54,146 nucleotides of DNA from CAVQGZ01 sp964356295 (GCA_964356295.1 CAYHHE010000006.1:1-54146); one strand, 5' to 3'. Counted from the first letter of the stretch, positions 24,503-33,519 are shown. Numbers and translations are program-made. The notes: generated from the sequence alone by a model not told the origin.

Positions 24503-24510
24503 CGGGAGCC

Positions 24511-25338
24511 TCACCACGGGGACCTCGACGCGGCGGCGCGCTGCTGGCGCTGCGCGGCGGTCTGCCAGGGCAGCGCAGCCCGACGCAGGGCGAACACCGC
24601 CCCGACGAGGACCACGCTGACCGCCGCGATGACCACGACGGCGGCGAACATCTGGTCGGTGGCGAACGAGGCGCGCGACCGCTCGAGGTACAGGCCCAGC
24701 CCGGACGACGCCCCGATCCACTCCCCGACCACGGCCGCGAACATGGCGTACGACGCGGCGACGGTGAGCCCGGTGAACAGTGCCGGCAGGGCTCCCGGGA
24801 CGAGGACGTGGACGGCCACGTCGCGCCTGCTGCCGCCCATCGCCCGGATCAGGTCGACCTGGTCCCGGTCGGCGGCCAGCAGGCCTCCGACGGTGGCCAC
24901 CGCCACCGGGAAGAACGACACCAGCGCCACGACCAGCATCCGGGGCAGCAGGCCGAAACCGAACCACACCACGAACAGCGGGGCGAGCACCACCATCGGG
25001 ATGCTCTGGGACACCACCACCAGCGGGTACAGCGCCGCCCGCACCGCCGCCGAGGCGGCCATGACCGCGGCCAGCCCGACGCCGACGGCGGTGCCCACAG
25101 CCAGGCCGAGCACCGCGGTGGTCACCGTCGACACCGTGTGGCCGAGCAGGACCTCGGCGCTGGACGCCAGTGCCTGCGCCACCTCCGACGCCGCCGGCAG
25201 CACGTAGTCGGGCACGTCCAGCAGGCGAACCGCGACCTCCCAGAGCGCGACCAGCAGCGCCAGCACGCCCACGGGAGCGACCCAGCCCGGCAGGCCGCGG
25301 CTGCTGACCGATCGCGGCGGTGCCGCGACGGCCGTCAT
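24511..25338 (-). CDS. ABC transporter permease, probable thiamine-precursor importer (ThiX type)
   Basis: 275 aa with about six membrane helices. The inner-membrane EAA-type coupling motif is VDLIRAMGGSRRDVAVHVLVPGALPALFTGL. The family is that of SsuC/TauC/ThiX permeases (PLFVVWFGFGLLPRMLVVALVSFFPV). The ATG at 25338 overlaps the stop of the thiamine-binding-protein gene (ATGA). Operon context, not the protein itself, indicates the substrate. Confidence 0.88.
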   Translation of the reverse strand: MTAVAAPPRSVSSRGLPGWVAPVGVLALLVALWEVAVRLLDVPDYVLPAASEVAQALASSAEVLLGHTVSTVTTAVLGLAVGTAVGVGLAAVMAASAAVRAALYPLVVVSQSIPMVVLAPLFVVWFGFGLLPRMLVVALVSFFPVAVATVGGLLAADRDQVDLIRAMGGSRRDVAVHVLVPGALPALFTGLTVAASYAMFAAVVGEWIGASSGLGLYLERSRASFATDQMFAAVVVIAAVSVVLVGAVFALRRAALPWQTAAQRQQRAAASRSPW

Positions 25339-25625
25339 CGGTGCGCTGCCACGAGATCGGCCATGCCGGGTGCATCGGGGTCGATGGCGCTGACCACCTT
25401 GATCACCGACACGACCGTGCGGGCACCGGCCTGCAGCGTCGCCTCGTGGGCGCGGCGCAGCACGTCCCACACCTGGTCGGGCTGGCCCTGCAGGGTGGTA
25501 CCGAGGGCTCCCACCTCGTGGTCCAGGCCACTGGCGGCGATCACCGCGATCGCCGCGTCCACGTTGCGGTAGTCCTGCCCGGGGACGCCCGCCGGGTCGG
25601 GCAGGCACTGGATCTCGGCGATCAT
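25335..25625 (-). CDS. Thiamine-binding protein, MTH1187/YkoF-like (DUF77)
   Basis: 96 aa. MIAEIQCLPDPAGVPGQDYR starts a ferredoxin-like fold of the MTH1187 family. SGLDHEVGALGTTLQG and AGARTVVSVIKVV are characteristic. Relatives such as YkoF bind thiamine or its precursor. It is the first gene after a TPP riboswitch and is followed by transporter genes, which supports a role in thiamine salvage or sensing. ATG 25625 is firmly chosen: GGGAGGG lies six nt upstream. Confidence 0.87.
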   Translation of the reverse strand: MIAEIQCLPDPAGVPGQDYRNVDAAIAVIAASGLDHEVGALGTTLQGQPDQVWDVLRRAHEATLQAGARTVVSVIKVVSAIDPDAPGMADLVAAHR

Positions 25626-25631
25626 CGCGTT

Positions 25632-25653
25632 CCCTCCCACCGATCGGGGAGGG
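25632..25653 (-). promoter_or_regulatory. Hairpin masking the Shine-Dalgarno of the thiamine operon
   Basis: The Shine-Dalgarno GGGAGGG (25638-25632, reverse strand) is perfectly complementary to CCCTCCC (25653-25647), with an 8-nt loop. Formation of this hairpin would block translation of the thiamine-binding protein. It lies just after the TPP aptamer, the position expected of a translational expression platform. Confidence 0.7.
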
Positions 25654-25673
25654 CGGGCGGGACGGTCCCGCTG

Positions 25674-25768
25674 GGTCGACTTCCTGCGCCGGAATGACCC
25701 GGATCAGGTTCGAAGGGTCTGTGGTCCGCCCACACTCTCAGCGCCTGCGCGCTCCCCTGTCGGTGGGG
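25674..25768 (-). promoter_or_regulatory. TPP (thi-box) riboswitch
   Basis: Read on the reverse strand, the aptamer has ACAGGGGAGC, the invariant GCTGAGAG, CCTTCGAACCTGATCCGGG and the closing CCGGCGCAGGAAGTCG. These are the conserved thi-box blocks in the right order. The aptamer precedes the thiamine-binding-protein gene. TPP binding should promote the downstream Shine-Dalgarno hairpin and shut down precursor import. Confidence 0.95.
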
Positions 25769-25770
25769 GC

Positions 25771-25776
25771 AGTCTA
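25771..25776 (-). promoter_or_regulatory. Probable -10 box of the TPP-riboswitch operon
   Basis: TAGACT on the reverse strand lies a few nt before the start of the aptamer and overlaps the TAG stop codon of the upstream DUF1003 gene. No clear -35 is visible. It would start transcription close to the 5' edge of the riboswitch. Confidence 0.45.
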
Positions 25777-26301
25777 CGCGCGGTCTCCGACCGACTCACC
25801 GGCCTCCTCCGTGATCTCCTCCAGCTCCTCGACGATGTCCTCGGACAGCTCGCGCAGCTCGGAGCGGATGAAGTCCCGGGTGGCCACCTCGCCGAGCGCC
25901 AGCCGGAGCGCGGCGATCTCCCTGGCCAGGAACTCCATGTCCGCACGGGACTGTGCTGCCACGAGCCGGTCCTGCTCGAAGGACACCCGGTCCCGGTCGT
26001 CCTGCCGGTTCGTCGCGAGCAGGATCAGCGGCGCGGCGTAGGAGGCCTGCACCGACAGCACCAGGGTGAGGAAGATGAACGGGAACGGATCGAACCGCGC
26101 GGCGGTGGGGCTCGTGGTGTTCCACGTCAGCCAGAACAGGATGAACACTGTCATGTAGACCAGGAACCGCCCGGTACCGATGAACCGGGCGATGCGCTCA
26201 GAGAACTGGCCGAACGCCTCGGGGTCCAGCTGTGGGCCCCGGATGCCGCGCCGCGGGGCCACGGGCAGGTCGAGGCGGTCACGTTCCAGGGTGCGGTCCA
26301 T
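25774..26301 (-). CDS. DUF1003 domain membrane protein
   Basis: 175 aa. Two predicted helices (RFLVYMTVFILFWLTWN and FPFIFLTLVLSVQASYAAPLILL) are separated by a short loop with NTTSPTAARFDPF. The helices lead into NRQDDRDRVSFEQDRLVAAQSRADMEFL, the DUF1003 hallmark. The C-terminal 60 residues form an acidic, probably coiled-coil helix. Function is unknown. ATG 26301 has GGAGG seven nt upstream; it overlaps the end of the MgtE-N/CBS gene by 23 nt, and this pairing recurs in actinobacteria. Confidence 0.88.
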   Translation of the reverse strand: MDRTLERDRLDLPVAPRRGIRGPQLDPEAFGQFSERIARFIGTGRFLVYMTVFILFWLTWNTTSPTAARFDPFPFIFLTLVLSVQASYAAPLILLATNRQDDRDRVSFEQDRLVAAQSRADMEFLAREIAALRLALGEVATRDFIRSELRELSEDIVEELEEITEEAGESVGDRA

Positions 26302-27553
26302 CGGTTGCCTCCACGTGGTCACGGTCCTGCCGGCGCCACTGCTGGCCCAGCAGATGATCAAGGACGTCGTCCACGGAAACGGCGCCGAGCAGGTGCCCAC
26401 CCTCGTCCACCACCGGCGCGGCGACCAGGTTGTACGTCGCCAGGTACCGGGTCACCTCCTGCAGCGTCACGTCCACCGTCAGCGGTTCGGGGTCGCGGTC
26501 GACCAGTGTGGAGACCAGCGTCGACGGGGGCTCGCGCAGCAGCCGCTGGAGGTGGGCGACGCCGAGGTAACGGCCGGTGGGCGTCTCGGTCGGGTAGCGG
26601 GTCACGTACGCCATGGCGGCCAGCGCGGGGGTGAGGTCCGGGTTGCGCATGTGGGCCAGCGCCTCGGCGACCGTGGCGTTCGGCGGCAGGATGACCGGCT
26701 CGTTGGTCATCAGGCCGCCGGCGGTCTCGTCCGCGTAGCTCATCAGCTGGCGGACCGGTTGGGCCTCGTCGGGCTCCATCAGCGACAGCAGCCTCTCGGC
26801 GGCGTCCGGGGGCAGGTCGGACAGCAGGTCGGCGGCGTCGTCCGGCCCCATCGCCTCCAGGACGTCGGCGGCACGCTCCACCTCCAGCCCGCTAATCACC
26901 TCCAGCTGGTCGCGCTCGTCCAGCTCCTCGATGACGTCGGCGAGCCGCTCGTCGTCCATCGCCGCGATCACCTCGGCGCGTCGCTTGTCCGACAGGTTGC
27001 TCAGCACGTCGGCCAGGTCGGGCGCGCGCATCGTCGCCAGTGCATTCAGCAGGTTGGCTGCGCCCTGCTCGTGCTCGGTGAGGGCCCAGCCCTCGACCTG
27101 GTCCCAGTCCAGGATCTGGGTGTCGGCCCGGCGGAACCGGCCACCCCCGCGCTGAACGGCCACCTTGGCCACCGTCCAGTCGCGCATCCGCGTCGGCTCG
27201 AGGCCCACGTCGAAGACGACCGCGGGTGCCGGGTCCCCCCGGACAGCGACCCTGCTGTCCAGCATGTCCTCGAGAACGAGGGTCTCTCCTGGGCGCCGCT
27301 CGAAGCGGCGCACGTTGATCAGGCCGGTGGTGATCACCTGGCGTGCCGCGATGCTGGTCACTCGGGTGACGGGGACGAAGATGCGGCGCCGCAGGGCCAC
27401 CTCCACGACGAACCCGACCACCTGGGGCGGCCGCCGGTCGGTGCGGAACCGCACGACGATGTCCCGCACTCTGCCGACCCGGTCGCCGACCGGGTCGAAC
27501 ACGTCGGTGCCGGCCAGGCGCGCGGCGAACACCAGGCCCGGACGTGTCGTCAT
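26279..27553 (-). CDS. MgtE N-terminal and CBS domain protein lacking the Mg channel domain
   Basis: 424 aa. The N-terminal about 130 residues resemble a PRC-barrel-like fold (DPVGDRVGRVRDIVVRF). The middle (about 150-290) is a MgtE_N superhelix with repeated LxDVLxxLxxxRRAEVIAAM motifs, and two CBS motifs follow (MTNEPVILPPNATVAEALAHM; VDVTLQEVTRYLATYNLVAAPVV). No membrane helices are present, so it is not itself a magnesium channel; it may be a cytoplasmic sensor. TAGCCT (27567-27562) lies eight nt before the ATG. Confidence 0.88.
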   Translation of the reverse strand: MTTRPGLVFAARLAGTDVFDPVGDRVGRVRDIVVRFRTDRRPPQVVGFVVEVALRRRIFVPVTRVTSIAARQVITTGLINVRRFERRPGETLVLEDMLDSRVAVRGDPAPAVVFDVGLEPTRMRDWTVAKVAVQRGGGRFRRADTQILDWDQVEGWALTEHEQGAANLLNALATMRAPDLADVLSNLSDKRRAEVIAAMDDERLADVIEELDERDQLEVISGLEVERAADVLEAMGPDDAADLLSDLPPDAAERLLSLMEPDEAQPVRQLMSYADETAGGLMTNEPVILPPNATVAEALAHMRNPDLTPALAAMAYVTRYPTETPTGRYLGVAHLQRLLREPPSTLVSTLVDRDPEPLTVDVTLQEVTRYLATYNLVAAPVVDEGGHLLGAVSVDDVLDHLLGQQWRRQDRDHVEATDGPHPGT

Positions 27554-27603
27554 GACGGCGGAGGCTACCGGCGGTACCTGCTCGGACCGTTAGTCTCGCC
27601 GAC

Positions 27604-28467
27604 GTGCCCGCGTCAGTCCGTTTGCCCCATCGTGGTGCGCGGACGCTGCTCGCCGTGGCTGTGCTGGCGGTGGGGTCGTCCGGGTGCGGCTCGGACAGCG
27701 GCGGGTCGGGCGGGGCGGGGGAGTCCGGGCAGGGGCCAAGCCCGGCGCTGACCGCGACGACGCCGGCACAGGCCGCGGACCTGGTGACCAACGGCGTCGA
27801 CGATCTCGGCGCGTCGCGTGCGCTGGAGGAGGCCATTCGAGGGCTCGGCGAGCTGAGCACCTACCGGGTCGCGGGGTCCCCGACAGCAGGGGCGCCGCTC
27901 GACCTGGTCTTCGCCGCCGGGACGCCGCTCGGGCCGTCCCGGCCCCAGGCCACGCCGCCGGCGGACCCGGGCGAAGGCAGGACCGGGCGAGGGGTGCAGG
28001 GAACGCTCACGCGGGACGGATCGACCTTCGAGCTGCTGGCGGTCGACTCGGCGGTGTACGTGCGCGGGAACCTCGACTGGCTGGCGGCGACCGTGGGAGA
28101 GGACGCCCGGCGCACGCTGGGGGACAAGTGGCTGCTGCTGCCGCCCTCACTCGCGCGGGACCTGGAGGCGGTGACCGACCCGGACGCCTTCGCCGAGGCG
28201 GTGCTGGCGCCCACGGGGGATGTGGACAGCGTCGGCGTGTCGCTCATCGAGGGCGAGCCCGCGCTTGGGGTGCGCTACCTGGACAACGAGGCCACCGCTT
28301 GGGTCGCTGGAACCGGGCCGGTGCTCCCGGTGCTGGTCGAGCGGCTCGGGGCCACCGCCACGGACGGGCTGCTGCGCTTCTCCGACTTCGATGCCGACGT
28401 GGTGCTGCAGGCCCCGCCCGCGGAGTCGATCGTCGTCGTTCCCGAGCCGCCGGCCCCGTCGGGGTGA
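27604..28467 (+). CDS. Putative lipoprotein of unknown function
   Basis: 287 aa. The signal peptide ends at VGSSGC (Cys about residue 28), a plausible lipobox although the preceding serines are less usual. A Gly/Ser-rich linker follows (SDSGGSGGAGESGQG). The mature part contains TYRVAGSP, GVQGTLTRDGSTFELLAVDSAVYVRG and WLLLPPSLARD, which suggests the LppX/LprG-like fold seen in mycobacterial lipid-handling lipoproteins. That similarity is weak. GTG 27604 is seven nt after TAGTCT (27591-27596). Its stop overlaps the next gene by 4 nt. Confidence 0.75.
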   Translation: MPASVRLPHRGARTLLAVAVLAVGSSGCGSDSGGSGGAGESGQGPSPALTATTPAQAADLVTNGVDDLGASRALEEAIRGLGELSTYRVAGSPTAGAPLDLVFAAGTPLGPSRPQATPPADPGEGRTGRGVQGTLTRDGSTFELLAVDSAVYVRGNLDWLAATVGEDARRTLGDKWLLLPPSLARDLEAVTDPDAFAEAVLAPTGDVDSVGVSLIEGEPALGVRYLDNEATAWVAGTGPVLPVLVERLGATATDGLLRFSDFDADVVLQAPPAESIVVVPEPPAPSG

Positions 28468-29426
28468 GCCCGCCGCCCGGCGAGCCCCCATCCGGCAGGG
28501 TCCCGTCCGGCCGTGTTCCACTGGTCGTAGCGCCCAGCGGAGCCGACCTGCCGCTGCTCGGACTGGCCGTGGTCGGCATCGGAGCCTCGGCGCCGCTCAT
28601 CGCGGTCATCGCGGCGCCCGCCCTGGCGATCGCGCTGTGGCGCAATGTCCTCGGGGTGGCCGTTCTGCTGCCGTGGACGCTGACCCGGTCCGGCGCCGAC
28701 CTTCGTGCCGCCTGGACCGACCCGCCGCTGCGCCGTGTGGTGCTGCTGTCCGGTGTGGCGTTGGCCGTCCACTTCGCCACCTGGGTGCCCGCAGTGACGC
28801 TGACCACCGTGGCCGCCGCAACCGCGCTGGGTGCCGTCCAACCGGTGTGGAACGCCCTGATCGCGCGCGCCCTGGGGCAGCAGGTCAACGGGAGGGTGTG
28901 GACGGGGATCGTGCTGGCCGTGCTCGGCGCGCTCGTCCTCACCGGGCTGGACCTGGGCGGGGACCGGCAGGCTCTGGTGGGCAACCTGCTCGCCCTGCTC
29001 GGCGGCGTTGCCGCCGCGGCGTACGTGGCTCTCGGTGCCCGGGCCCGGGAGCGGATGAGCACCGCGGCGTACGCGGTGTCCTGCTACACCGTCTGCGCCG
29101 GACTGCTGCTCGTCGTGTGCCTGCTGTCGGGAGTGACCGTCACCGGGTTCGCTGGCCGGACCTGGCTGCTGCTGGTCGCCCTGACCGTCCTCGCGCAGCT
29201 GCTCGGCCACACGCTGCTCAACCGAGCCGTGGGTACCGTCGGCCCGGTGGTGGTCGCGCTGGTGATCCTCCTCGAGGTCCCGGTCGCCACGCTGATCGCG
29301 GCCTGGTGGCTGGGGCAGATGCCGCCGCTGGCGGTCGTCCCGGCGGCGGCGCTGGTGCTCATCGGGGTCGGGCTGGTGGTGACCGCGCGGAGCCCGTCGC
29401 AGGAGATGCCCGTGCCCGATGCGTAA
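28464..29426 (+). CDS. DMT superfamily (EamA-type) transporter
   Basis: 320 aa with about ten hydrophobic helices in two EamA-like halves. LGLAVVGIGASAPLIAVIAAPALAIALWR opens the first half and FATWVPAVTLTTVAAATALGAVQPVW ends its core. NRAVGTVGPVVVALVILLEVPVATLIAAWWLG marks the second. Such proteins export metabolites or import small solutes; the substrate is unknown. The GTG overlaps the lipoprotein stop (GTGA), implying co-translation. Confidence 0.87.
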   Translation: MSPPPGEPPSGRVPSGRVPLVVAPSGADLPLLGLAVVGIGASAPLIAVIAAPALAIALWRNVLGVAVLLPWTLTRSGADLRAAWTDPPLRRVVLLSGVALAVHFATWVPAVTLTTVAAATALGAVQPVWNALIARALGQQVNGRVWTGIVLAVLGALVLTGLDLGGDRQALVGNLLALLGGVAAAAYVALGARARERMSTAAYAVSCYTVCAGLLLVVCLLSGVTVTGFAGRTWLLLVALTVLAQLLGHTLLNRAVGTVGPVVVALVILLEVPVATLIAAWWLGQMPPLAVVPAAALVLIGVGLVVTARSPSQEMPVPDA

Positions 29427-29486
29427 GGGATGTCACCGCCGGGTACCTGGACCCTGGGCGTACCGCGCTGGCTATCCTCACCAGCC

Positions 29487-30488
29487 ATGACCTCTGCGCC
29501 CACCTCCCCGCTGGACCCCGCCGCCCCAACCGTTCGGCCGCTGCGCTCCCGCCGGTCCTGCCTGGCCGTCCCTGGGTCGAACCCGAAGATGCTGGGCAAG
29601 GCGCAGGGTCTGCCGGCCGACCAGGTGTTCCTCGACCTCGAGGACGCCGTGGCACCGCTGGCGAAGGAGGGCGCCCGCGACAACGTGGTGGCCGCGCTCA
29701 ACGAGGGCGACTGGCAGGGCAAGGCCAGGGTCGTACGGGTGAACGACTGGACCACCCATTGGACGTACCGCGACGTCATCACCGTCGTCGAGGGGGCCGG
29801 GGCCAACCTCGACTGCATCATGCTGCCGAAGGTGCAGAGCGGCGAGCAGGTGGTCGCGCTGGACATGCTGCTCACCCAGATCGAGACGACCAACGGCCTT
29901 CCCGTCGGGCAGGTCGGCATCGAGGCGCAGATCGAGAATGCCCGCGGCCTGGTCAACGTCGACGCGATCGCCGCCGCGTCCCCCCGGGTCGAGACGATCA
30001 TCTTCGGACCGGCCGACTTCATGGCATCGATCAACATGAAGTCGCTGGTGGTGGGCGAGCAGCCGCCCGGCTACGACGTCGGCGACGCCTACCACTACAT
30101 CCTCATGCGCATCCTCATGGCCGCCCGTGCCCATGACAAGCAGGCCATCGACGGCCCCTACCTGCAGATCCGCGACGTCGACGGCTTCCGTCGGGTCGCC
30201 GGGCGCTCCGCCGCGCTGGGCTTCGACGGCAAGTGGGTGCTGCACCCCGGACAGGTGGACGCCGCGAACGAGGTGTACTCCCCGTCCCAGGAAGACTACG
30301 ACCACGCCGAGGAGATCCTCGACGCCTACGCCTACTTCACCTCCGAGGCCGGCGGAAAGCTCGGAGCCGTCATGCTCGGTGACGAGATGATCGACGAGGC
30401 CTCCCGGAAGATGGCCACTGTCATCGCCGCCAAGGGCCGCGCCGCCGGCATGGCGCGCACGACCACCTTCAGCCCTCCGGAGAAGTAG
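29487..30488 (+). CDS. HpcH/HpaI-family CoA-ester lyase (malyl-/methylmalyl-CoA lyase-like)
   Basis: 333 aa citrate-lyase-beta-like TIM barrel. SCLAVPGSNPKMLGKAQ, DQVFLDLEDAVAPLAKEGAR (Mg-binding acidic residues) and QIENARGLVNVDAIAAASPRVETIIFGPADF are family motifs. The C-terminal GFDGKWVLHPGQVDAANEVYSP is typical of malyl-CoA lyases. Its likely reaction is reversible cleavage of beta-methylmalyl-CoA to glyoxylate and propionyl-CoA, or of malyl-CoA to glyoxylate and acetyl-CoA. This is inferred from nearby acyl-CoA dehydrogenase and MaoC genes. ATG 29487 has TATCCT at 29473-29478, eight nt upstream. Confidence 0.85.
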   Translation: MTSAPTSPLDPAAPTVRPLRSRRSCLAVPGSNPKMLGKAQGLPADQVFLDLEDAVAPLAKEGARDNVVAALNEGDWQGKARVVRVNDWTTHWTYRDVITVVEGAGANLDCIMLPKVQSGEQVVALDMLLTQIETTNGLPVGQVGIEAQIENARGLVNVDAIAAASPRVETIIFGPADFMASINMKSLVVGEQPPGYDVGDAYHYILMRILMAARAHDKQAIDGPYLQIRDVDGFRRVAGRSAALGFDGKWVLHPGQVDAANEVYSPSQEDYDHAEEILDAYAYFTSEAGGKLGAVMLGDEMIDEASRKMATVIAAKGRAAGMARTTTFSPPEK

Positions 30489-30608
30489 CCGTACCCGCGA
30501 GCCTCGCCGGCCTCGCCGGACGGTCGATCTCGTGAACGGCAAGCGCGCAGCCCCCGACCATCCCTACGCTCGCTGCTGACCCAGCCCGCAGCGCGCCGAG
30601 GAGTCGCC

Positions 30609-32192
30609 GTGCAGGTGTTCGTCGACAACCCCCTGCTCACGCTGTTCTTCTGCATCGGCGTCGGAGTCGCCTTCGGCATGATCCGCTTCGGCCCGGTGTC
30701 GTTCGGTCCCGCCGGGGCCCTGTTCGCCGGACTCGCGCTGTCGGCGATCAACGCCGACGTGGCGCTGGGCCCGGTGTACTCCTCCCTCGGGCTGTGCGTC
30801 TTCTGCTACATGGTGGGACTGGCGGCGGGCCCGTCCTTCATGCGCGCCATCCGCACGTCCTACCAGCCGCTGATCGTCGCGGGCACGGCGATCGTTGCCA
30901 TGGCCGCCAGCGGTCTGGCGGTGGGCCGTGCCCTCGGCGTCGACACCTCCTACATCGCCGGCGCCTACTCCGGAGCCGCCACGGCTACGCCGGCTCTCGG
31001 TGCCGTGCAGCAGCAACTGGCAGAGGGAGGTGAGATACCTCCGGAGCCGGCCGTCGGCTACGCGGTCGCCTACCCGTTCGCAGTGCTGATCACCATCCTC
31101 GGGCTGATCTACCTGATGAATGTGGGCACGAAGAAGCCGACGAAGGAAGACTCCGAGCGTCTGGCATCTCTGGTGGTGAAGACGGTCGAGGTGACCCAGC
31201 CGGTGTCGCTGACCGTGGAGGCGCTCGCCGAGCAGTACGGGGCAGTCGTCTCGCGCATCACCCGCGACTCCGACACGGTCGTCGCCCACGCCGACGCCCA
31301 CATCAGGGAGGGCGACCTCATCACGATCACCGTCGCCGACGACCAGCTGCCACGGCTGGTCGAGGTCCTGGGTGAGCTGTCCGAGCGCGAGCCGTGGCAC
31401 GACCGCAGCCAGATCGACTTCCGCCGGGTCGCGGTCACCAACCGCGCCTACGTCGGGCAGACGTTGGCCCAGCTCGACCTCGACACCAAGTTCGACGCGG
31501 CCGTGAGCCGGGTCCGCCGCGGCGACGTCGACCTCATCGCCACCCCCGACCTGGTGCTGCAGATGGGGGACCGGCTGCGGGTGACGGCCAAGCGCGACGT
31601 GCTGCCGCAGATCACCAAGCACCTGGGCGACTCCGAGCGGGCGGCCAACGACATCAACGCCCTCGGGCTGGGCCTCGGGCTCTCGATCGGGCTGGTGTTC
31701 GGGCTGCTGTCCATCCCGCTGCCCGGTGGCGGCAACTTCGTGCTGGGGACGGCCACCGGCCCGCTGATCATCGGGGTCGTCCTCGGCGCCCTCGGTCGCA
31801 CCGGGCCGGTCGTCTGGCAGCTGCCGACGGGCGTGAACAACGCCTTCAACCAGTTGTTCCTGCTGATCTTCCTGGCAGCCGTGGGAACCGGGTCGGGCAA
31901 CGACCTCGTCAACGCGCTGTCGTCACCGCTGGGCCTGAAGCTGGTGGCGGTCTCGCTGACCTTCTGCCTCGTGCACGCCCTGGTCAACATCGTGGGGCTG
32001 CGCTCGATCCTGAAGTACGGAACGGCCCGATCGCTCGGCGGGCTGACCGGGTCGCAGCTCAACCCGGCGCCGTACGCCTACGCGATGGACAAGAACGGCG
32101 ACCAGCGAATCGCGGTGCTGTACGCGATGATCTTCCCGGTCATCATGCTCGGAAAGGTGATCCTCGCCCAGTTCATGGTCATCTTCTTCTGA
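30609..32192 (+). CDS. AspT/YbjL-type transporter with RCK-C (TrkA-C) domains
   Basis: 527 aa. Two blocks of about four to six membrane helices flank a cytoplasmic segment of about 200 residues that contains two TrkA-C-like domains (AVVSRITRDSDTVVAHADAHIREGDLITI and AAVSRVRRGDVDLIATPDLVLQMGDRLRV). The membrane blocks have the AspT repeat motif GAYSGAATATPALGA and GSQLNPAPYAYAMDK. Characterised relatives exchange aspartate for alanine or move dicarboxylates. It lies between CoA-ester genes, so a dicarboxylate or glyoxylate-linked substrate is plausible. The GTG has GAGGAG five nt upstream. Confidence 0.87.
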   Translation: MQVFVDNPLLTLFFCIGVGVAFGMIRFGPVSFGPAGALFAGLALSAINADVALGPVYSSLGLCVFCYMVGLAAGPSFMRAIRTSYQPLIVAGTAIVAMAASGLAVGRALGVDTSYIAGAYSGAATATPALGAVQQQLAEGGEIPPEPAVGYAVAYPFAVLITILGLIYLMNVGTKKPTKEDSERLASLVVKTVEVTQPVSLTVEALAEQYGAVVSRITRDSDTVVAHADAHIREGDLITITVADDQLPRLVEVLGELSEREPWHDRSQIDFRRVAVTNRAYVGQTLAQLDLDTKFDAAVSRVRRGDVDLIATPDLVLQMGDRLRVTAKRDVLPQITKHLGDSERAANDINALGLGLGLSIGLVFGLLSIPLPGGGNFVLGTATGPLIIGVVLGALGRTGPVVWQLPTGVNNAFNQLFLLIFLAAVGTGSGNDLVNALSSPLGLKLVAVSLTFCLVHALVNIVGLRSILKYGTARSLGGLTGSQLNPAPYAYAMDKNGDQRIAVLYAMIFPVIMLGKVILAQFMVIFF

Positions 32193-32322
32193 GCTCTGCT
32201 CCTTCCAAGCAGCTCGAGCGCGTCGGTTGTGAGCAACCTGACGGTGCCGATCATGGGCGGATGGGCGGATACTACGTGTTGAGCCCGGCGTCAAGGACGG
32301 GAAGGACGAGGACAGGAGCGAC

Positions 32323-33519
32323 ATGGACCGGCTGGCACAGACCGACGGCCTCACCGACGTCCAGCAGGAGATCCTGCGGACGGTTCGCGACTACGTGAAC
32401 GAGCAGATCCTCCCGGTGGCCACCGACCTCGAGCACAAGGACGCCTACCCCGACGAGATCGTCGAGGGGCTCAAGGAGATGGGGATCTTCGGTCTGATGA
32501 TCCCTGAGGAGTACGGCGGCATCGGGGAGTCCCTGCTCACCTACGCCCTGGTCGTCGAGGAGCTGGCCCGCGGCTGGATGAGCGTCTCGGGGGTGATCAA
32601 CACGCACTTCATCGTGGCCTACATGGTCAACCAGCACGGCACCGAGGAGCAGAAGCAGCGCTGGCTGCCCCGGATGGCGGCCGGTGAGCTGCGTGGCGCC
32701 TTCTCGATGTCCGAGCCCGGCTGCGGCTCCGACGTCGCGGCCATCCGCACCCGGGCCGACAAGCTCGACGACGGCTCGTACGAGATCAACGGCTCGAAGA
32801 TGTGGCTGACCAACGGTGGGTCGTCCAGCCTCGTGGCCGTCCTCGTGCTGACCGATGAGGGCGCTGACTCGGTCTACAAGAACATGACGACCTTCGTGAT
32901 CGAGAAGGAGCCCGGCTTCGGTGAGGTCGCGCCTGGCCTGACCATCCCGGGCAAGATCGAGAAGATGGGCTACAAGGGCGTCGACACCACCGAGCTCGTG
33001 CTCGAGGGCTTCCGCATCGGCGCGGAGACCATCCTCGGGGAGGCCCCCGGTCGGGGCTTCTACCAGATGATGGACGGCGTCGAGGTGGGACGGGTCAACG
33101 TCGCTGCCCGCGCCTGTGGTCTGTCCAAGCGGGCGTTCGAGCTCGGGATCCAGTACGCCCAGCAGCGTGAGACGTTCGGCAAGCAGATCGCCCAGCACCA
33201 GGCGGTGATGTTCCGGCTCGCCGAGATGGCCACCAAGGTCGAGGCGTCCCACCTGATGATGGTCAAGGCCGCCCGGCTCAAGGACTCCGGGGAGCGCAAC
33301 GACCTCGAGGCCGGCATGGCGAAGTACCTGGCCAGCGAGTACTGCAAGGAGGTCGTGGAGGACTCGTTCCGCATCCACGGCGGCTACGGCTACTCCAAGG
33401 AGTACGAGATCGAGCGGCTCTACCGCGAGGCCCCGATGCTGCTGATCGGCGAGGGCACCGCCGACATCCAGCGCATGATCGTCGGGCGGCGCCTGCTGGA
33501 GGAGTACAAGCTCGCCTGA
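32323..33519 (+). CDS. Acyl-CoA dehydrogenase
   Basis: 398 aa FAD enzyme. AFSMSEPGCGSDVAAIRTRA and KMWLTNGGSSS form the flavin-site motifs; QQRETFGKQIAQHQAVMFRLAEM and FRIHGGYGYSKEYEIERLYREAPMLLIGEGTADIQ are the C-terminal helices, with the candidate catalytic glutamate in GEGT. Substrate cannot be read directly. Because a MaoC hydratase and a methylmalyl-CoA lyase-like gene are adjacent, methylsuccinyl-CoA (to mesaconyl-CoA) is the leading candidate; branched-chain acyl-CoAs are the main alternative. AGGAG lies close upstream of the ATG. Confidence 0.9.
   Translation: MDRLAQTDGLTDVQQEILRTVRDYVNEQILPVATDLEHKDAYPDEIVEGLKEMGIFGLMIPEEYGGIGESLLTYALVVEELARGWMSVSGVINTHFIVAYMVNQHGTEEQKQRWLPRMAAGELRGAFSMSEPGCGSDVAAIRTRADKLDDGSYEINGSKMWLTNGGSSSLVAVLVLTDEGADSVYKNMTTFVIEKEPGFGEVAPGLTIPGKIEKMGYKGVDTTELVLEGFRIGAETILGEAPGRGFYQMMDGVEVGRVNVAARACGLSKRAFELGIQYAQQRETFGKQIAQHQAVMFRLAEMATKVEASHLMMVKAARLKDSGERNDLEAGMAKYLASEYCKEVVEDSFRIHGGYGYSKEYEIERLYREAPMLLIGEGTADIQRMIVGRRLLEEYKLA

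Noticed and set aside
26279..27553. Complete MgtE magnesium transporter
   Set aside because: The protein has MgtE_N and CBS domains but no transmembrane channel domain.
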